In this document: positions 25,630-32,950 of the stretch, piece by piece
How the letters are laid out: each line of letters begins with the position of its first letter
How positions within the stretch are numbered: position 1 is the stretch's first letter
From: DASZBR01 sp035943935
GTDB taxonomy: Bacteria > Pseudomonadota > Gammaproteobacteria > DASZBR01
Assembly (NCBI GenBank): GCA_035943935.1
Contig: DASZBR010000020.1
Location: 53,057 to 117,056 of the forward strand
Direction: 5' to 3'
Length of the DNA stretch: 64,000 nt
Made by a program: the position numbers and the translations under genes
Notes under the pieces: model-generated
What the model saw: the letters and a program-made list of their open reading frames with translations, nothing else
What the model was told of the DNA's origin: nothing
The model's database searches: none

Positions 25630-26908
25630 GAGCGACCTCCATCTTTGCGCCGAGCGATTGCATGGTTTCAATATAATGTGGATAGGTTTTATGAATGGCT
25701 TGGCTGTCAGTAATTACCGTTGTTCCCGTCGCTAACATGCCAGCTACACTTAAGGCCATAACCGTACGATGATCACCAAAGCCATTGAGAATATTACCCT
25801 TAAGAGTACTGTTATATATAATCATGCTGTCTTCATGACTTTCAATTTTTGCGCCCAGTTTAGATAAGCCTTCTGACATGGAATAAATACGATCAGTTTC
25901 TTTTATGCGGGCATGTTGAATATTAAGAATTTCTGTTTTGCCACTGGCTTGTGTGCCAATGACGGCTAACACAGGCAATAAATCAGGAATATCAGAAGCA
26001 TCAATTTTAATTCCCACTAATTTTTTACCGCCATTAATGATGATGATATTGGTATGAACGGTTATATCTGCGCCCATTTTGATTAGTATGTTTATCAGTT
26101 CTTTGTCGCCTTGCGAATCTGTTATATCTAGGCTCTGCAAAATAACTTCACCAGGAATTAATACGGCTGCAGTAATCAGATACGATGCAGACGAAAAATC
26201 CGCAGGAATTTTTAGGTGTATAGGGTTGTACCTTTGTCTGCCCATAATATGATACGTATCACTTTGTGGAGTAGTGTGGTGCGTAAAAGAAATATTTTGT
26301 AATTTAAGATAGCTCAGTGTCATGTCGACATACGGTTTTTCTTGAAGATTTCTTACTGTTATTTCACTGTCATTTTCTGCTAAGGGCAGGGCGAGTAGGA
26401 GGGCAGAGAGATATTGTGACGTCGTGCCATCGACTTCAGTTTTGCCGCCCAATAATGAGCCTGATACTTTTGTGGGTAATGTAGTCGAATTAAAGTCTAT
26501 GCCTAAATTTTTAAGGGCGTTAATTAATGCTGTGACAGGTCGAGCTCGCATCTGATCACTACAATCTAAAATAATTGTTTTATCAGAGTCTTTTCTAAGC
26601 CCTAATAGAGGTAATAAAAAGTGTGTCGTAATGCCTGAGTTGCCTGTATGAATTGTATTGTTTAATACTTTTAAGGGTAGGCCTGTGCCTGTAATGGTCA
26701 GTGTGTTTTCTGCGCCAGTGATATGCGCGCCCAATGATTTACAGGCAGAAATAGCGTCGCGTGTATCATCTGAATCTAAGACATTATTTAGCACTGAAGT
26801 ACCATTACACAGCGATGCCAGTAATATAGCTCGAATACTGTGCGATTTAGAACCCGGAGGGGTTACCTTTCCGTGGAGTAAGCTTGTCCCGTTCACGATT
26901 AAATTCAT
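25616..26908 (-). CDS. aroA: 3-phosphoshikimate 1-carboxyvinyltransferase (EPSP synthase)
   Basis: Sixth shikimate step and glyphosate target. 430 residues. PPGSKSHSIRAILLASL near the start, then HTGNSGITTHFLLPL (typically GNAGTAMR), DGTTSQYLSALLLALP, PADFSSASYLITAAVL, KETDRIYSMSEGLSKLGA and GDHRTVMALSVAG. AGGAG before the ATG at 26908 sets the start. NSGITTHF departs from the class I GNAGTAMRP form and is closer to class II-like variants. First structural gene of the aro operon, after the leader peptide. Confidence 0.92.
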   Translation of the reverse strand: MNLIVNGTSLLHGKVTPPGSKSHSIRAILLASLCNGTSVLNNVLDSDDTRDAISACKSLGAHITGAENTLTITGTGLPLKVLNNTIHTGNSGITTHFLLPLLGLRKDSDKTIILDCSDQMRARPVTALINALKNLGIDFNSTTLPTKVSGSLLGGKTEVDGTTSQYLSALLLALPLAENDSEITVRNLQEKPYVDMTLSYLKLQNISFTHHTTPQSDTYHIMGRQRYNPIHLKIPADFSSASYLITAAVLIPGEVILQSLDITDSQGDKELINILIKMGADITVHTNIIIINGGKKLVGIKIDASDIPDLLPVLAVIGTQASGKTEILNIQHARIKETDRIYSMSEGLSKLGAKIESHEDSMIIYNSTLKGNILNGFGDHRTVMALSVAGMLATGTTVITDSQAIHKTYPHYIETMQSLGAKMEVAHEIA

Positions 26909-26990
26909 GAAAGTTCTCCTCAATGAGGAATATAGAATGCGACTTAGCTGGTTTGGCTAAGATTGGGGTAAGGCTATGCGGTGGAACGTA

Positions 26991-27125
26991 TTATTGGCCG
27001 GAGGGCCAAAAATAGTTAAAGAAGGTAAAAAAAGAAACGAAGGAGGAGTGTGCAACAGACAGGCAAAGAACCGCATCGCGAGAGCGACGTTGCTGTTTCA
27101 CTTGTAAGTTCAGTAATTTCATCAT
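26991..27125 (-). CDS. Aromatic-rich leader peptide of the aro operon
   Basis: A 44-codon frame, ATGATG to TAA, starting next to the probable transcription start and ending 82 bases before aroA. Residues 29-40 are FVSFFTFFNYFW: six Phe, one Tyr, one Trp in twelve codons. The first half is Arg/Gln-rich (KQQRRSRDAVL). This composition is that of attenuator leader peptides such as PheL, in which ribosome stalling on scarce charged tRNA sets operon expression. RNA pairing options are visible: ATGCGGT inside the frame with ACCGCAT after it, a TGGCC/GGCCA hairpin at the stop, and CTTAGC/GCTAAG nearer aroA. No T-run follows, so the exact mechanism is open. Confidence 0.7.
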   Translation of the reverse strand: MMKLLNLQVKQQRRSRDAVLCLSVAHSSFVSFFTFFNYFWPSGQ

Positions 27126-27131
27126 GATTTC

Positions 27132-27161
27132 AGTCTAACGGAGGCTTGCAAGCGTTGTCAA
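27132..27161 (-). promoter_or_regulatory. Promoter of the aro operon
   Basis: Minus strand: -35 TTGACA (27156-27161, perfect), 18 bp spacer, -10 TAGACT (27132-27137). A start about seven bases on would fall at or just before the ATG of the leader peptide (27125), so the leader transcript may be nearly leaderless. The spacer contains CTTGCAAG, a small palindrome. Confidence 0.65.
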
Positions 27162-27201
27162 CACTTTTGTACTTGTATAGCGTTACGGTAGATTGTGCGC
27201 C

Positions 27202-27223
27202 CGTAGCCCGGGTGTAACCCGGG
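27202..27223. repeat. CCCGGGTGTAACCCGGG palindrome
   Basis: GTAGCCCGGG-TGTAA-CCCGGG hairpin, relative of the longer GTAGCCCGG element at 43835-43919. Common REP-like type, here between the aro promoter and the 3' end of the pirin pseudogene. Confidence 0.6.
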
Positions 27224-27232
27224 AAGGTAATC

Positions 27233-27934
27233 CTACAAAACAGGCAAATCAAACAATAAAAATTCTGCATTATCTTCTAATGCTTTTATCGAAACATCTT
27301 TTTCGTTTTCTATCAATACTCCATCCCCGTTCTGAGCTAATTGCCTATTAACCTCAATTTTGCCTGAAATCACTTGAATCCACGCTGCACGATGAGCCGG
27401 AAACTTATAATTCAGCTCTTTTTGGGCATCCATATACGCGACGTATAACTTCACATCTTGATGTATTTTTATTGCAGTATCGGTAGGCTTATCTGAGCCA
27501 ATTAATACTAATTGATTTTTCAGGTCGGGAATGGCTTTTTGTTCATAACTGGGTTTACTATTTTGGGTATCGGGTTTGATCCAGATTTATAAAAAATGCA
27601 GAGGATTTTTTTTCGAATGATTAAATTCACTGTGTTCTACACCTGAACCGGCAGACATGCGTTGGATTTCGTGAGGTTTGATAATAGATCCGGTACCCAT
27701 GCTGTCTTTATGTTCCAATTCACCCGCAATAACATAGGAAATAATTTCCATGTTTTTATGCGCGTGAAGATCAAAACCATAGCCGGGTTGAACCGTATCT
27801 TGATTAATGACGCGTAATACACTGTACCCCATAAAATCCGGATCATAATATTCTGCAAATGAAAACGTATGATAACTTTCTAGCCATTCAATATGGCTCT
27901 TACCGCGGTCCTTGCTTTTGCGAATTGAAATCAT
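27233..27934 (-). pseudogene. Pirin family gene interrupted by a nonsense codon
   Basis: Read through, this is a 233-codon pirin (cupin fold, iron-binding nuclear-protein-like family; some have quercetinase activity): SIRKSKDRGKSHIEWLESYH, HTFSFAEYYDPDFMGYSVLR, HAHKNMEIISYVIAGELEH, MSAGSGVEHSEFNH, then PLHFL-stop-IWIKPDTQNSKPSYEQ, and the C-terminal domain VAYMDAQKELNYKFP. The break is a TAA at 27587-27589 where pirins have CAA (Gln, in LHFLQIWI). The frame is unchanged on both sides, so a single C-to-T change explains it. It may be recent, an assembly error, or tolerated. Confidence 0.8.
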
Positions 27935-27999
27935 GGGTTCCCTCCAAAGATAATGTTATTATTCTATAGATTATTCCGGTGAGACAAAAGGAGTTTGGT

Positions 28000-29145
28000 G
28001 TGAATAAAACAGCCTATAAATTTATTATTCTATTAGGTATGGTCAGTTTATTTGCGGATATGACCTACGAAGGTGCGCGCAGTATTACAGGGCCGTACCT
28101 TGCCGTATTGGGGGCAAATGCAGCGATTGTAGGATTTGTGGCAGGCTTTGGTGAATTTCTGGGATTTGGTTTACGCTATATTTCAGGTTTTTTAGCAGAT
28201 CGTACGCATAAATATTGGTTTATTACGATTGTTGGCTACGCGGTAAATGTATTTGCAGTGCCATTATTGGCGCTCGCGGGAAGTTGGCAAATCGCTGCGG
28301 GATTAATTATTTTAGAAAGAGTCGGGAAATCTATTCGTATTCCTGCACGCGATGCAATGTTATCACATGCCAGTGAATCGGTTGGCATGGGACGCGGATT
28401 TGGCATACATCAAATGTTTGATCAAATCGGTGCAATGTTAGGGCCCTTGACGGTAGCTGCTGTACTATTCTTTCATCGTGATTATCAATTCGCTTTTGCG
28501 GTTTTATTTATTCCCGCTATTTTTGCTATGATAATGTTGTATTTTGCACGAAGTCGATTTCCGAATCCGCATGAATTAGCGATAAATCTTTATTCAGAAA
28601 ATGCGCCAGTTCCTAAGAAAGTATTTACCTTATTTTTAATGGGCTCTGCTTTATTGGCATTAGGATTTTCTGATTTTCCCTTAATAGCTTATCATTTTCA
28701 AAAAAGTCATTTATTGCTACCAATATTGATTCCAGTTGCATATGGCGTTGCGATGGGCGTGGATGCAATTTCAGCGCCATTTATTGGGCATTTGTATGAT
28801 AAGCGGGGATTAACGGTATTAGTAATAGCCATTTTTATTACGGCCTTTTTTGCGCCGTTAGTTTATTTGGGGAATGCGCATTATGCATTTTTAGGAGTAG
28901 CGTTGTGGGCGGTGGGAATGGGTGTGCAAGATTCTCTCTTACGTTCTATCGTTGGTAAAATGACGCCGGCCGGAAAGCGTGGTTCAGCGTATGGTATATT
29001 TAATTTGATCTATGGCGCATTTTGGTTTATAGGCAGTGCGGCTTCAGGTATTCTGTATGACCATAATATTGCACTATTGGTTTACTTTATTTTAATTACA
29101 CAGTTTTTAGCCATTCCGTTTTTTATATCAGTCATGAGGAAATAG
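28000..29145 (+). CDS. Major facilitator superfamily transporter
   Basis: 381 residues, about 12 membrane helices. The loop 2-3 motif reads SGFLADRTHKYWF, and ERVGKSIRIPARDAML follows in the centre, a pattern of MFS exporters of unknown substrate. A GTG start at 28000 is chosen because AAAGGAG lies at good spacing before it; a GTG at 27979 is the longer option. Divergent from the pirin pseudogene. Substrate unknown. Confidence 0.8.
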   Translation: MNKTAYKFIILLGMVSLFADMTYEGARSITGPYLAVLGANAAIVGFVAGFGEFLGFGLRYISGFLADRTHKYWFITIVGYAVNVFAVPLLALAGSWQIAAGLIILERVGKSIRIPARDAMLSHASESVGMGRGFGIHQMFDQIGAMLGPLTVAAVLFFHRDYQFAFAVLFIPAIFAMIMLYFARSRFPNPHELAINLYSENAPVPKKVFTLFLMGSALLALGFSDFPLIAYHFQKSHLLLPILIPVAYGVAMGVDAISAPFIGHLYDKRGLTVLVIAIFITAFFAPLVYLGNAHYAFLGVALWAVGMGVQDSLLRSIVGKMTPAGKRGSAYGIFNLIYGAFWFIGSAASGILYDHNIALLVYFILITQFLAIPFFISVMRK

Positions 29146-29149
29146 AAAA

Positions 29150-29434
29150 ATGTTTGTTATATTACTGACGTATACACAGCCGATAGAAATCATTGAAGAA
29201 TATTTGGGTGCGCATCGCGCGTATCTCGATGAAGGATATAAAAATAATTATTTAATTGCATCAGGGCCACAAAATCCTCGCGTCGGTGGTGTGTTACTGT
29301 CGCAATTAAAAGACAGTCGAATACTGGAGAATTATTTAAAGCAAGATCCCTTTAGTTTACATGGTGTTGCAACGTATCAAATTATTGAATTCACACCGGT
29401 GAAATATCAGGAAGATTTTGCAAGGTTTCTTTAA
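29150..29434 (+). CDS. YciI-like protein
   Basis: 94 residues. The ferredoxin-like YciI fold shows as VILLTYTQPIEIIEEYLGAHRAYLDEG, ASGPQNPRVGGVLL and DPFSLHGVATYQIIEF. The His in AHR and Asp in DPF are the conserved polar pair of the family. Function of most members is unknown. It follows the MFS gene by four bases and is probably cotranscribed. Its end overlaps the csaA stop by four bases. Confidence 0.8.
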   Translation: MFVILLTYTQPIEIIEEYLGAHRAYLDEGYKNNYLIASGPQNPRVGGVLLSQLKDSRILENYLKQDPFSLHGVATYQIIEFTPVKYQEDFARFL

Positions 29435-29766
29435 AACATTTTTTTGCCATTGGGAACCATGGGGTCTGCGGTGAGTAAACAGATAGCGCCGTTGGTATCA
29501 GGAAATCCAACCAATAAAAATTCAGAGGTAAAGCCGGCAATGTTTTTCTCGCCTAAATTAACGCATCCGACCACTTGTCGACCAATTAATTGATCGGGTG
29601 TGTAATGAACGGTAACTTGTGCAGAAGTTTGTTTGATGCCAATTTCATTGCCAAAATCAACCCACACTTTATACGCCGGTTTTTTTGCGCGCGGAAATTC
29701 TTCGGCTTTTACGATGGTTCCCGAGCGCAAATCAACTTTTTCAAATTCATCGTAGGAAATGGTCAT
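29431..29766 (-). CDS. csaA: tRNA-binding domain protein, CsaA-like
   Basis: 111 residues forming one OB-fold tRNA-binding domain, as in CsaA and the C-terminus of MetRS: FEKVDLRSGTIVKAEEFPRA, KVWVDFGNEIGIKQTSAQ, IGRQVVGCVNLGEKNIAGF, SEFLLVGFPD. CsaA has been described as a chaperone-like helper of protein export; the binding of tRNA is by family. One base separates it from the following orphan gene in the same direction. Confidence 0.82.
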   Translation of the reverse strand: MTISYDEFEKVDLRSGTIVKAEEFPRAKKPAYKVWVDFGNEIGIKQTSAQVTVHYTPDQLIGRQVVGCVNLGEKNIAGFTSEFLLVGFPDTNGAICLLTADPMVPNGKKMF

Positions 29767-30699
29767 TTATTTAGGTTCTAGTCGAGGTGGTTTGTAGGGA
29801 TTTTTTAAACGATCAGCCGGTGTTGCGAATTTATAAGCCGCATTTTGTGGTTTTGCTAAATTGGCTAAATGTTCGTTGTGCTGTTGTTGTAATTGCTTTG
29901 CGCTGTTTTGATTAATTATCCCTTTGTCTGCTAAAGATTGCGTGAATTTATTTAAATGCTCGTTAGGGACATTAAATGCAATGGTTTTATTACCCTTCGC
30001 ATCGAACGTCTCTCGAATATCATATTGTTTATCATCTAAGCCATGTTGTTTTCTAAATTCTTCCCAGGCATCTTTTAATTTATTTCCAAAGGCTGGACCT
30101 TTCGACGGATCTTTGGGTGTTAGCGTTACCGTATCTTTATTATATTTAATGGATATAACATCACCGAAGTCAGGTTTGTCATGTCGTTGTTCTGAGCCTG
30201 ATATTCCTGTAGATTTTTTGGGCTCATCTTTTTCTGCGCTACCAGCAGCTTCAGTTTCTGCACTACCACCGGAACTACCGGCGGATTTTGCGGCGTCTTT
30301 ATGCGAACACTGCGATGCAGTTTTCCCTTCTTTTTGACATTGTATGCAAGGATTTTTTTTAGCTTCTTCTTTGCGAAGTTTTTCAGGTGATTTTTCTGAA
30401 AGTTGAGATAAATTTGAAGTGATTAATTTTTTGCCAGCATCGAGAGATTTTTTGTTTGGAAAATTAATACTGACATTACTTTTTCCATTCGAAAGTTTTT
30501 CTGTATTAACGTCAACACCATTTTCTTTCTGAGCCGCGAAGAGTTTTTGGAGTTGAGCCACTTGCGCTTGTGTCATGGGATCATTACTTTTTAGGGCAGC
30601 AGTCGTTTCTTCCCCTGTTTTTTGTTTGCTGGAAGAACCTTGGAATTTATAATCAGAAGGTTCGCCGAATAAGGTTGACCAATCATTGTCATTTGCCAT
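29767..30699 (-). CDS. Orphan protein with repeated domain and Cys/His cluster, effector-like
   Basis: 310 residues, not recognised. Two similar segments flank a low-complexity linker: around 70-110 (VNTEKLSNGKSNVSINFPNK) and around 215-265 (IRETFDAKGNKTIAFNVPNE), both reading basic-Gly-Lys-x-beta-strand-PN. Between them is NPCIQCQKEGKTASQCSHKD, a possible zinc site, then Ser/Ala/Gly/Glu-rich sequence. No signal peptide or membrane helix. GAGGA before 30699 sets the start. It shares a promoter motif with three other orphan genes (30735-30757), which suggests common regulation. A secreted role is inference. Confidence 0.6.
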   Translation of the reverse strand: MANDNDWSTLFGEPSDYKFQGSSSKQKTGEETTAALKSNDPMTQAQVAQLQKLFAAQKENGVDVNTEKLSNGKSNVSINFPNKKSLDAGKKLITSNLSQLSEKSPEKLRKEEAKKNPCIQCQKEGKTASQCSHKDAAKSAGSSGGSAETEAAGSAEKDEPKKSTGISGSEQRHDKPDFGDVISIKYNKDTVTLTPKDPSKGPAFGNKLKDAWEEFRKQHGLDDKQYDIRETFDAKGNKTIAFNVPNEHLNKFTQSLADKGIINQNSAKQLQQQHNEHLANLAKPQNAAYKFATPADRLKNPYKPPRLEPK

Positions 30700-30734
30700 G
30701 GTAGTGTTCCTCTTAAGAGTAATGGGTTTCAAGC

Positions 30735-30757
30735 ATTATAGTCTATTTTCTTTTGAG
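30735..30757 (-). promoter_or_regulatory. Promoter of the orphan gene 29767-30699, CTCAAAA motif
   Basis: Minus strand: CTCAAAA (30757-30751), then GAAAATAGAC and -10 TATAAT (30740-30735), about 36 bases before the ATG at 30699. It lies in the 3' end of the upstream orphan gene. The block is like the promoters at 16615, 31149 and 31216. Confidence 0.5.
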
Positions 30758-31114
30758 TGTGGGTATCTGCCCGGGTCGACCACCAGGTACTGGCGTTGTC
30801 GGATTCAACAAGTTTTGTAGCTGAGGAAGGAGCTGGTTCAATTTTTGCATAAATGCCTGCATCATCATTGAGTTTGGAATCATCATATTCAGGTTTGTTC
30901 CCTGTTGAGCTTGTTGTTTTTGCAGGGCAATCTGAGTGTCGGGATTGGCTTTATTCAAGGAGTTAACCAGTTTATCAAAAAATCCAACAACAGATTGGAG
31001 AAGCGGGTGCTTGCTTTGAAGCGTTGTCGAATTTTGATTGGTCGTTTGTTTAAATAACAAATCAAGTGTTTTTTGGGATATAAGATCGTCTCTTTGCTGG
31101 TCGTTGATTGGCAT
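30743..31114 (-). CDS. Orphan Gln/Leu-rich protein
   Basis: 123 residues, not recognised. Starts MPINDQQRDDLISQKTLDLL; the second half is helical and Gln/Asn/Met-rich (MMIPNSMMMQAFMQKLNQLL), ending in Pro/Gly-rich VPGGRPGQIPTLKRK with a basic tail. AGGAG eight bases before 31114 sets the start; a longer frame from 31150 would overlap the -10 box. Probably cytosolic or secreted; no membrane helix. Adjacent to, and similarly regulated as, the next orphan gene. Confidence 0.6.
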   Translation of the reverse strand: MPINDQQRDDLISQKTLDLLFKQTTNQNSTTLQSKHPLLQSVVGFFDKLVNSLNKANPDTQIALQKQQAQQGTNLNMMIPNSMMMQAFMQKLNQLLPQLQNLLNPTTPVPGGRPGQIPTLKRK

Positions 31115-31148
31115 CAGAATATCTCCTAAAAGTGATACAACTTCACGC

Positions 31149-31169
31149 ATTATAGCCTAGTTTTCACGC
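31149..31169 (-). promoter_or_regulatory. Promoter of orphan gene 30743-31114
   Basis: Minus strand: GCGTGAAAACTAGGC (31169-31155) followed at once by -10 TATAAT (31154-31149), 35 bases before the ATG. The AAAA-x-TAGGC-TATA part is shared with the promoter at 16615-16635 (10 of 15 spacer positions equal). Confidence 0.5.
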
Positions 31170-31215
31170 AGACTACCTGCATCCCGCCATAACAGCCTCT
31201 GGTGCTCCCAGCAGG

Positions 31216-31236
31216 CCCTCAAATATCACCTATACT
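31216..31236 (+). promoter_or_regulatory. Promoter of orphan genes 31273-32940 with CCCTCAAA motif
   Basis: CCCTCAAA at 31216-31223, then seven bases, then -10 TATACT (31231-31236), 36 bases before the ATG at 31273. The motif and its distance to the -10 equal those at 16615-16635. Confidence 0.5.
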
Positions 31237-31272
31237 TACCTTATATATAAGCGAAAAGGTGTAGGAGGGCTT

Positions 31273-31497
31273 ATGCAAGAAGCGGTGAAAGACATACGCA
31301 TGGCGATAAAACAGTACATAGAAGCCGCAGAGGGCGAGAGTGTGGGGGAACTCACGAAATTGATTGCGACATTGCAACATATGAATAATCCTGACGCTGC
31401 ACAGGCTTTCTCGCGAGTGATGTTAAAAATTGAAGCTTACGGACCCGTCGAAGGTAAAAAAGAATTTTTAGCCCAAGTAAATAAAGCACTACTCTAA
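31273..31497 (+). CDS. Small helical orphan protein
   Basis: 74 residues, predicted all-helical (EAVKDIRMAIKQYIEAAEGE, LTKLIATLQHMNNPDAAQAF). Not recognised. AGGAGGG at ideal distance before the ATG makes translation very likely. It stands 12 bases ahead of a 476-residue coiled-coil gene in the same direction; it could be a chaperone or partner of that protein, by analogy with small acidic effector chaperones, but there is no direct sign. Confidence 0.6.
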   Translation: MQEAVKDIRMAIKQYIEAAEGESVGELTKLIATLQHMNNPDAAQAFSRVMLKIEAYGPVEGKKEFLAQVNKALL

Positions 31498-31509
31498 AAA
31501 GTTCCAGAC

Positions 31510-32940
31510 ATGTATTTTAAACTGTATGTTCATGGACTATTGGAAGAATTCAAAAAAGATCCCAGGCATTCTGACAAGCGACTTGAAGAGGTTAATGCGC
31601 TGCAACAAAAATTATTCACCATTCCTTCTGAACTGTTATATCAAAAAATTTACGATGAATTATCCCGTGTTCTAAATAACTTTCTTTCATTGTCAGAGAT
31701 TGAAAAATTGGCAATACGAACAGGCCTAAAAAAAAGAAAAGTCAGTGAACTGATTTCGTCTTATCTCACGGATAAAAAAATTACCGACAGTTTTTTGTTG
31801 CAACTGGTTGGAGAATTGCAGCTGACTAAAGAAGAATCGCTGGACCCTCATATGTGTTCGCCATCAGAGTACTTTATTGTTTGTGCACTGCAACAGTGTG
31901 AAAATGCAATTGCGCCGGGCGGAGACAGAAAAAAAATAGAGGGACTGGAACAGAATTTATTAGCCGCGCTTCCTACATCTATTTCCGTGACTAAATTACA
32001 CGAGATGGTTTTTCACGCAGATCTTGGCGAAGGTTTTAATCGAAAAGTTGGGGTAATCACTAGCGCGACTCCTAGTGATGCAGAATCAAGTGATTCATCC
32101 AAAGCGTCGAGCGCAAGAAGTTCATCACGCAGCTCAGAGTCGAGTGCAAGAAGTCCGTCACCTACCGTAGATGAATTTGCCGTGCAGACGAAGAGTCCGA
32201 AACGAAAAAAACCTTCCCGTAGAAAAATCGAGATTCTTACACCGGATGAAGAACGAAAAAAATCAGAAGCTGCTGCTGCAGAAGTAGAGGCTGCGCGAGT
32301 AGCGGATGTAAGGAGAATCGATGATCTTATAAAAAAACGGGAGTTAGAGCAGAGAAAAGAGGGGTTTGTACAACGCAGGGAAAATACGCAGCGAGAGATC
32401 TCAAGAAAAATTGAAGAGATGGCCGGTGGCGTGAGTCAAATTCGTCGGCTTGAGGAAAAGAAAGAAAAATTCGAGCCTCAGATTCATGAGATGAAAGATC
32501 GCTTGCAACAATTGGAAGTAGTACTTTCTAAGGCAACTAAAAATAGTGAAGTGGTGATGAGCCTGGCGTCGTATGCACATGTGAGTAAAGCAAACTATGA
32601 ACAGGCTTACAAAAACGGAATTGAGCTTGCAAAGAAAGGTAGAAATTCAGGGGTTAAAACTGCGCAAATAGAAGATATTGTTTCTCGCTGTATTGAAGCG
32701 AGTGTGGAGTGCCATCGTGATATGCCTAAAATCGAGGATGAAATAAAAGGTATTGAAGGTGAAATTGCTCAATTGAAAGCGAAGGCTCCCGTGTTAGAGC
32801 AGTCGATTGTATTTTTGCGTGGTGATAAAGCGGCGATAGATGCAAGTCTCGCTGCGGTAAATGCAGAACTCGCAAAGGTAGATGAAAGACTTTCTCAAGC
32901 AGCAACACCAACCATTAAACCTGGTTCTAGAATGATGTAG
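31510..32940 (+). CDS. Coiled-coil orphan protein with Ser-rich linker, effector-like
   Basis: 476 residues, not recognised. Residues 1-180 are helical and globular-looking (LYVHGLLEEFKKDPRHSDKR at the start). Residues ~190-220 are a Ser/Arg-rich linker (SSDSSKASSARSSSRSSESS). From about 240 on there is a long heptad-rich coiled coil (EERKKSEAAAAEVEAARVAD; RRLEEKKEKFEPQIHEMKDR; later IEDEIKGIEGEIAQLKAKAP). No signal peptide. The mix of Ser-rich linker and long coiled coil is common in Dot/Icm effectors, so this is an effector candidate; function unknown. Confidence 0.6.
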   Translation: MYFKLYVHGLLEEFKKDPRHSDKRLEEVNALQQKLFTIPSELLYQKIYDELSRVLNNFLSLSEIEKLAIRTGLKKRKVSELISSYLTDKKITDSFLLQLVGELQLTKEESLDPHMCSPSEYFIVCALQQCENAIAPGGDRKKIEGLEQNLLAALPTSISVTKLHEMVFHADLGEGFNRKVGVITSATPSDAESSDSSKASSARSSSRSSESSARSPSPTVDEFAVQTKSPKRKKPSRRKIEILTPDEERKKSEAAAAEVEAARVADVRRIDDLIKKRELEQRKEGFVQRRENTQREISRKIEEMAGGVSQIRRLEEKKEKFEPQIHEMKDRLQQLEVVLSKATKNSEVVMSLASYAHVSKANYEQAYKNGIELAKKGRNSGVKTAQIEDIVSRCIEASVECHRDMPKIEDEIKGIEGEIAQLKAKAPVLEQSIVFLRGDKAAIDASLAAVNAELAKVDERLSQAATPTIKPGSRMM

Positions 32941-32950
32941 AGAGATAAAA

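Noticed and set aside
27233..27934. Frameshift in the pirin gene
   Set aside because: The two halves are in the same frame; the break is a nonsense codon only.
29924..30337. Plus-strand 137-residue frame opposite the orphan gene at 29767
   Set aside because: No binding site or domain; composition is that of an antisense reading.
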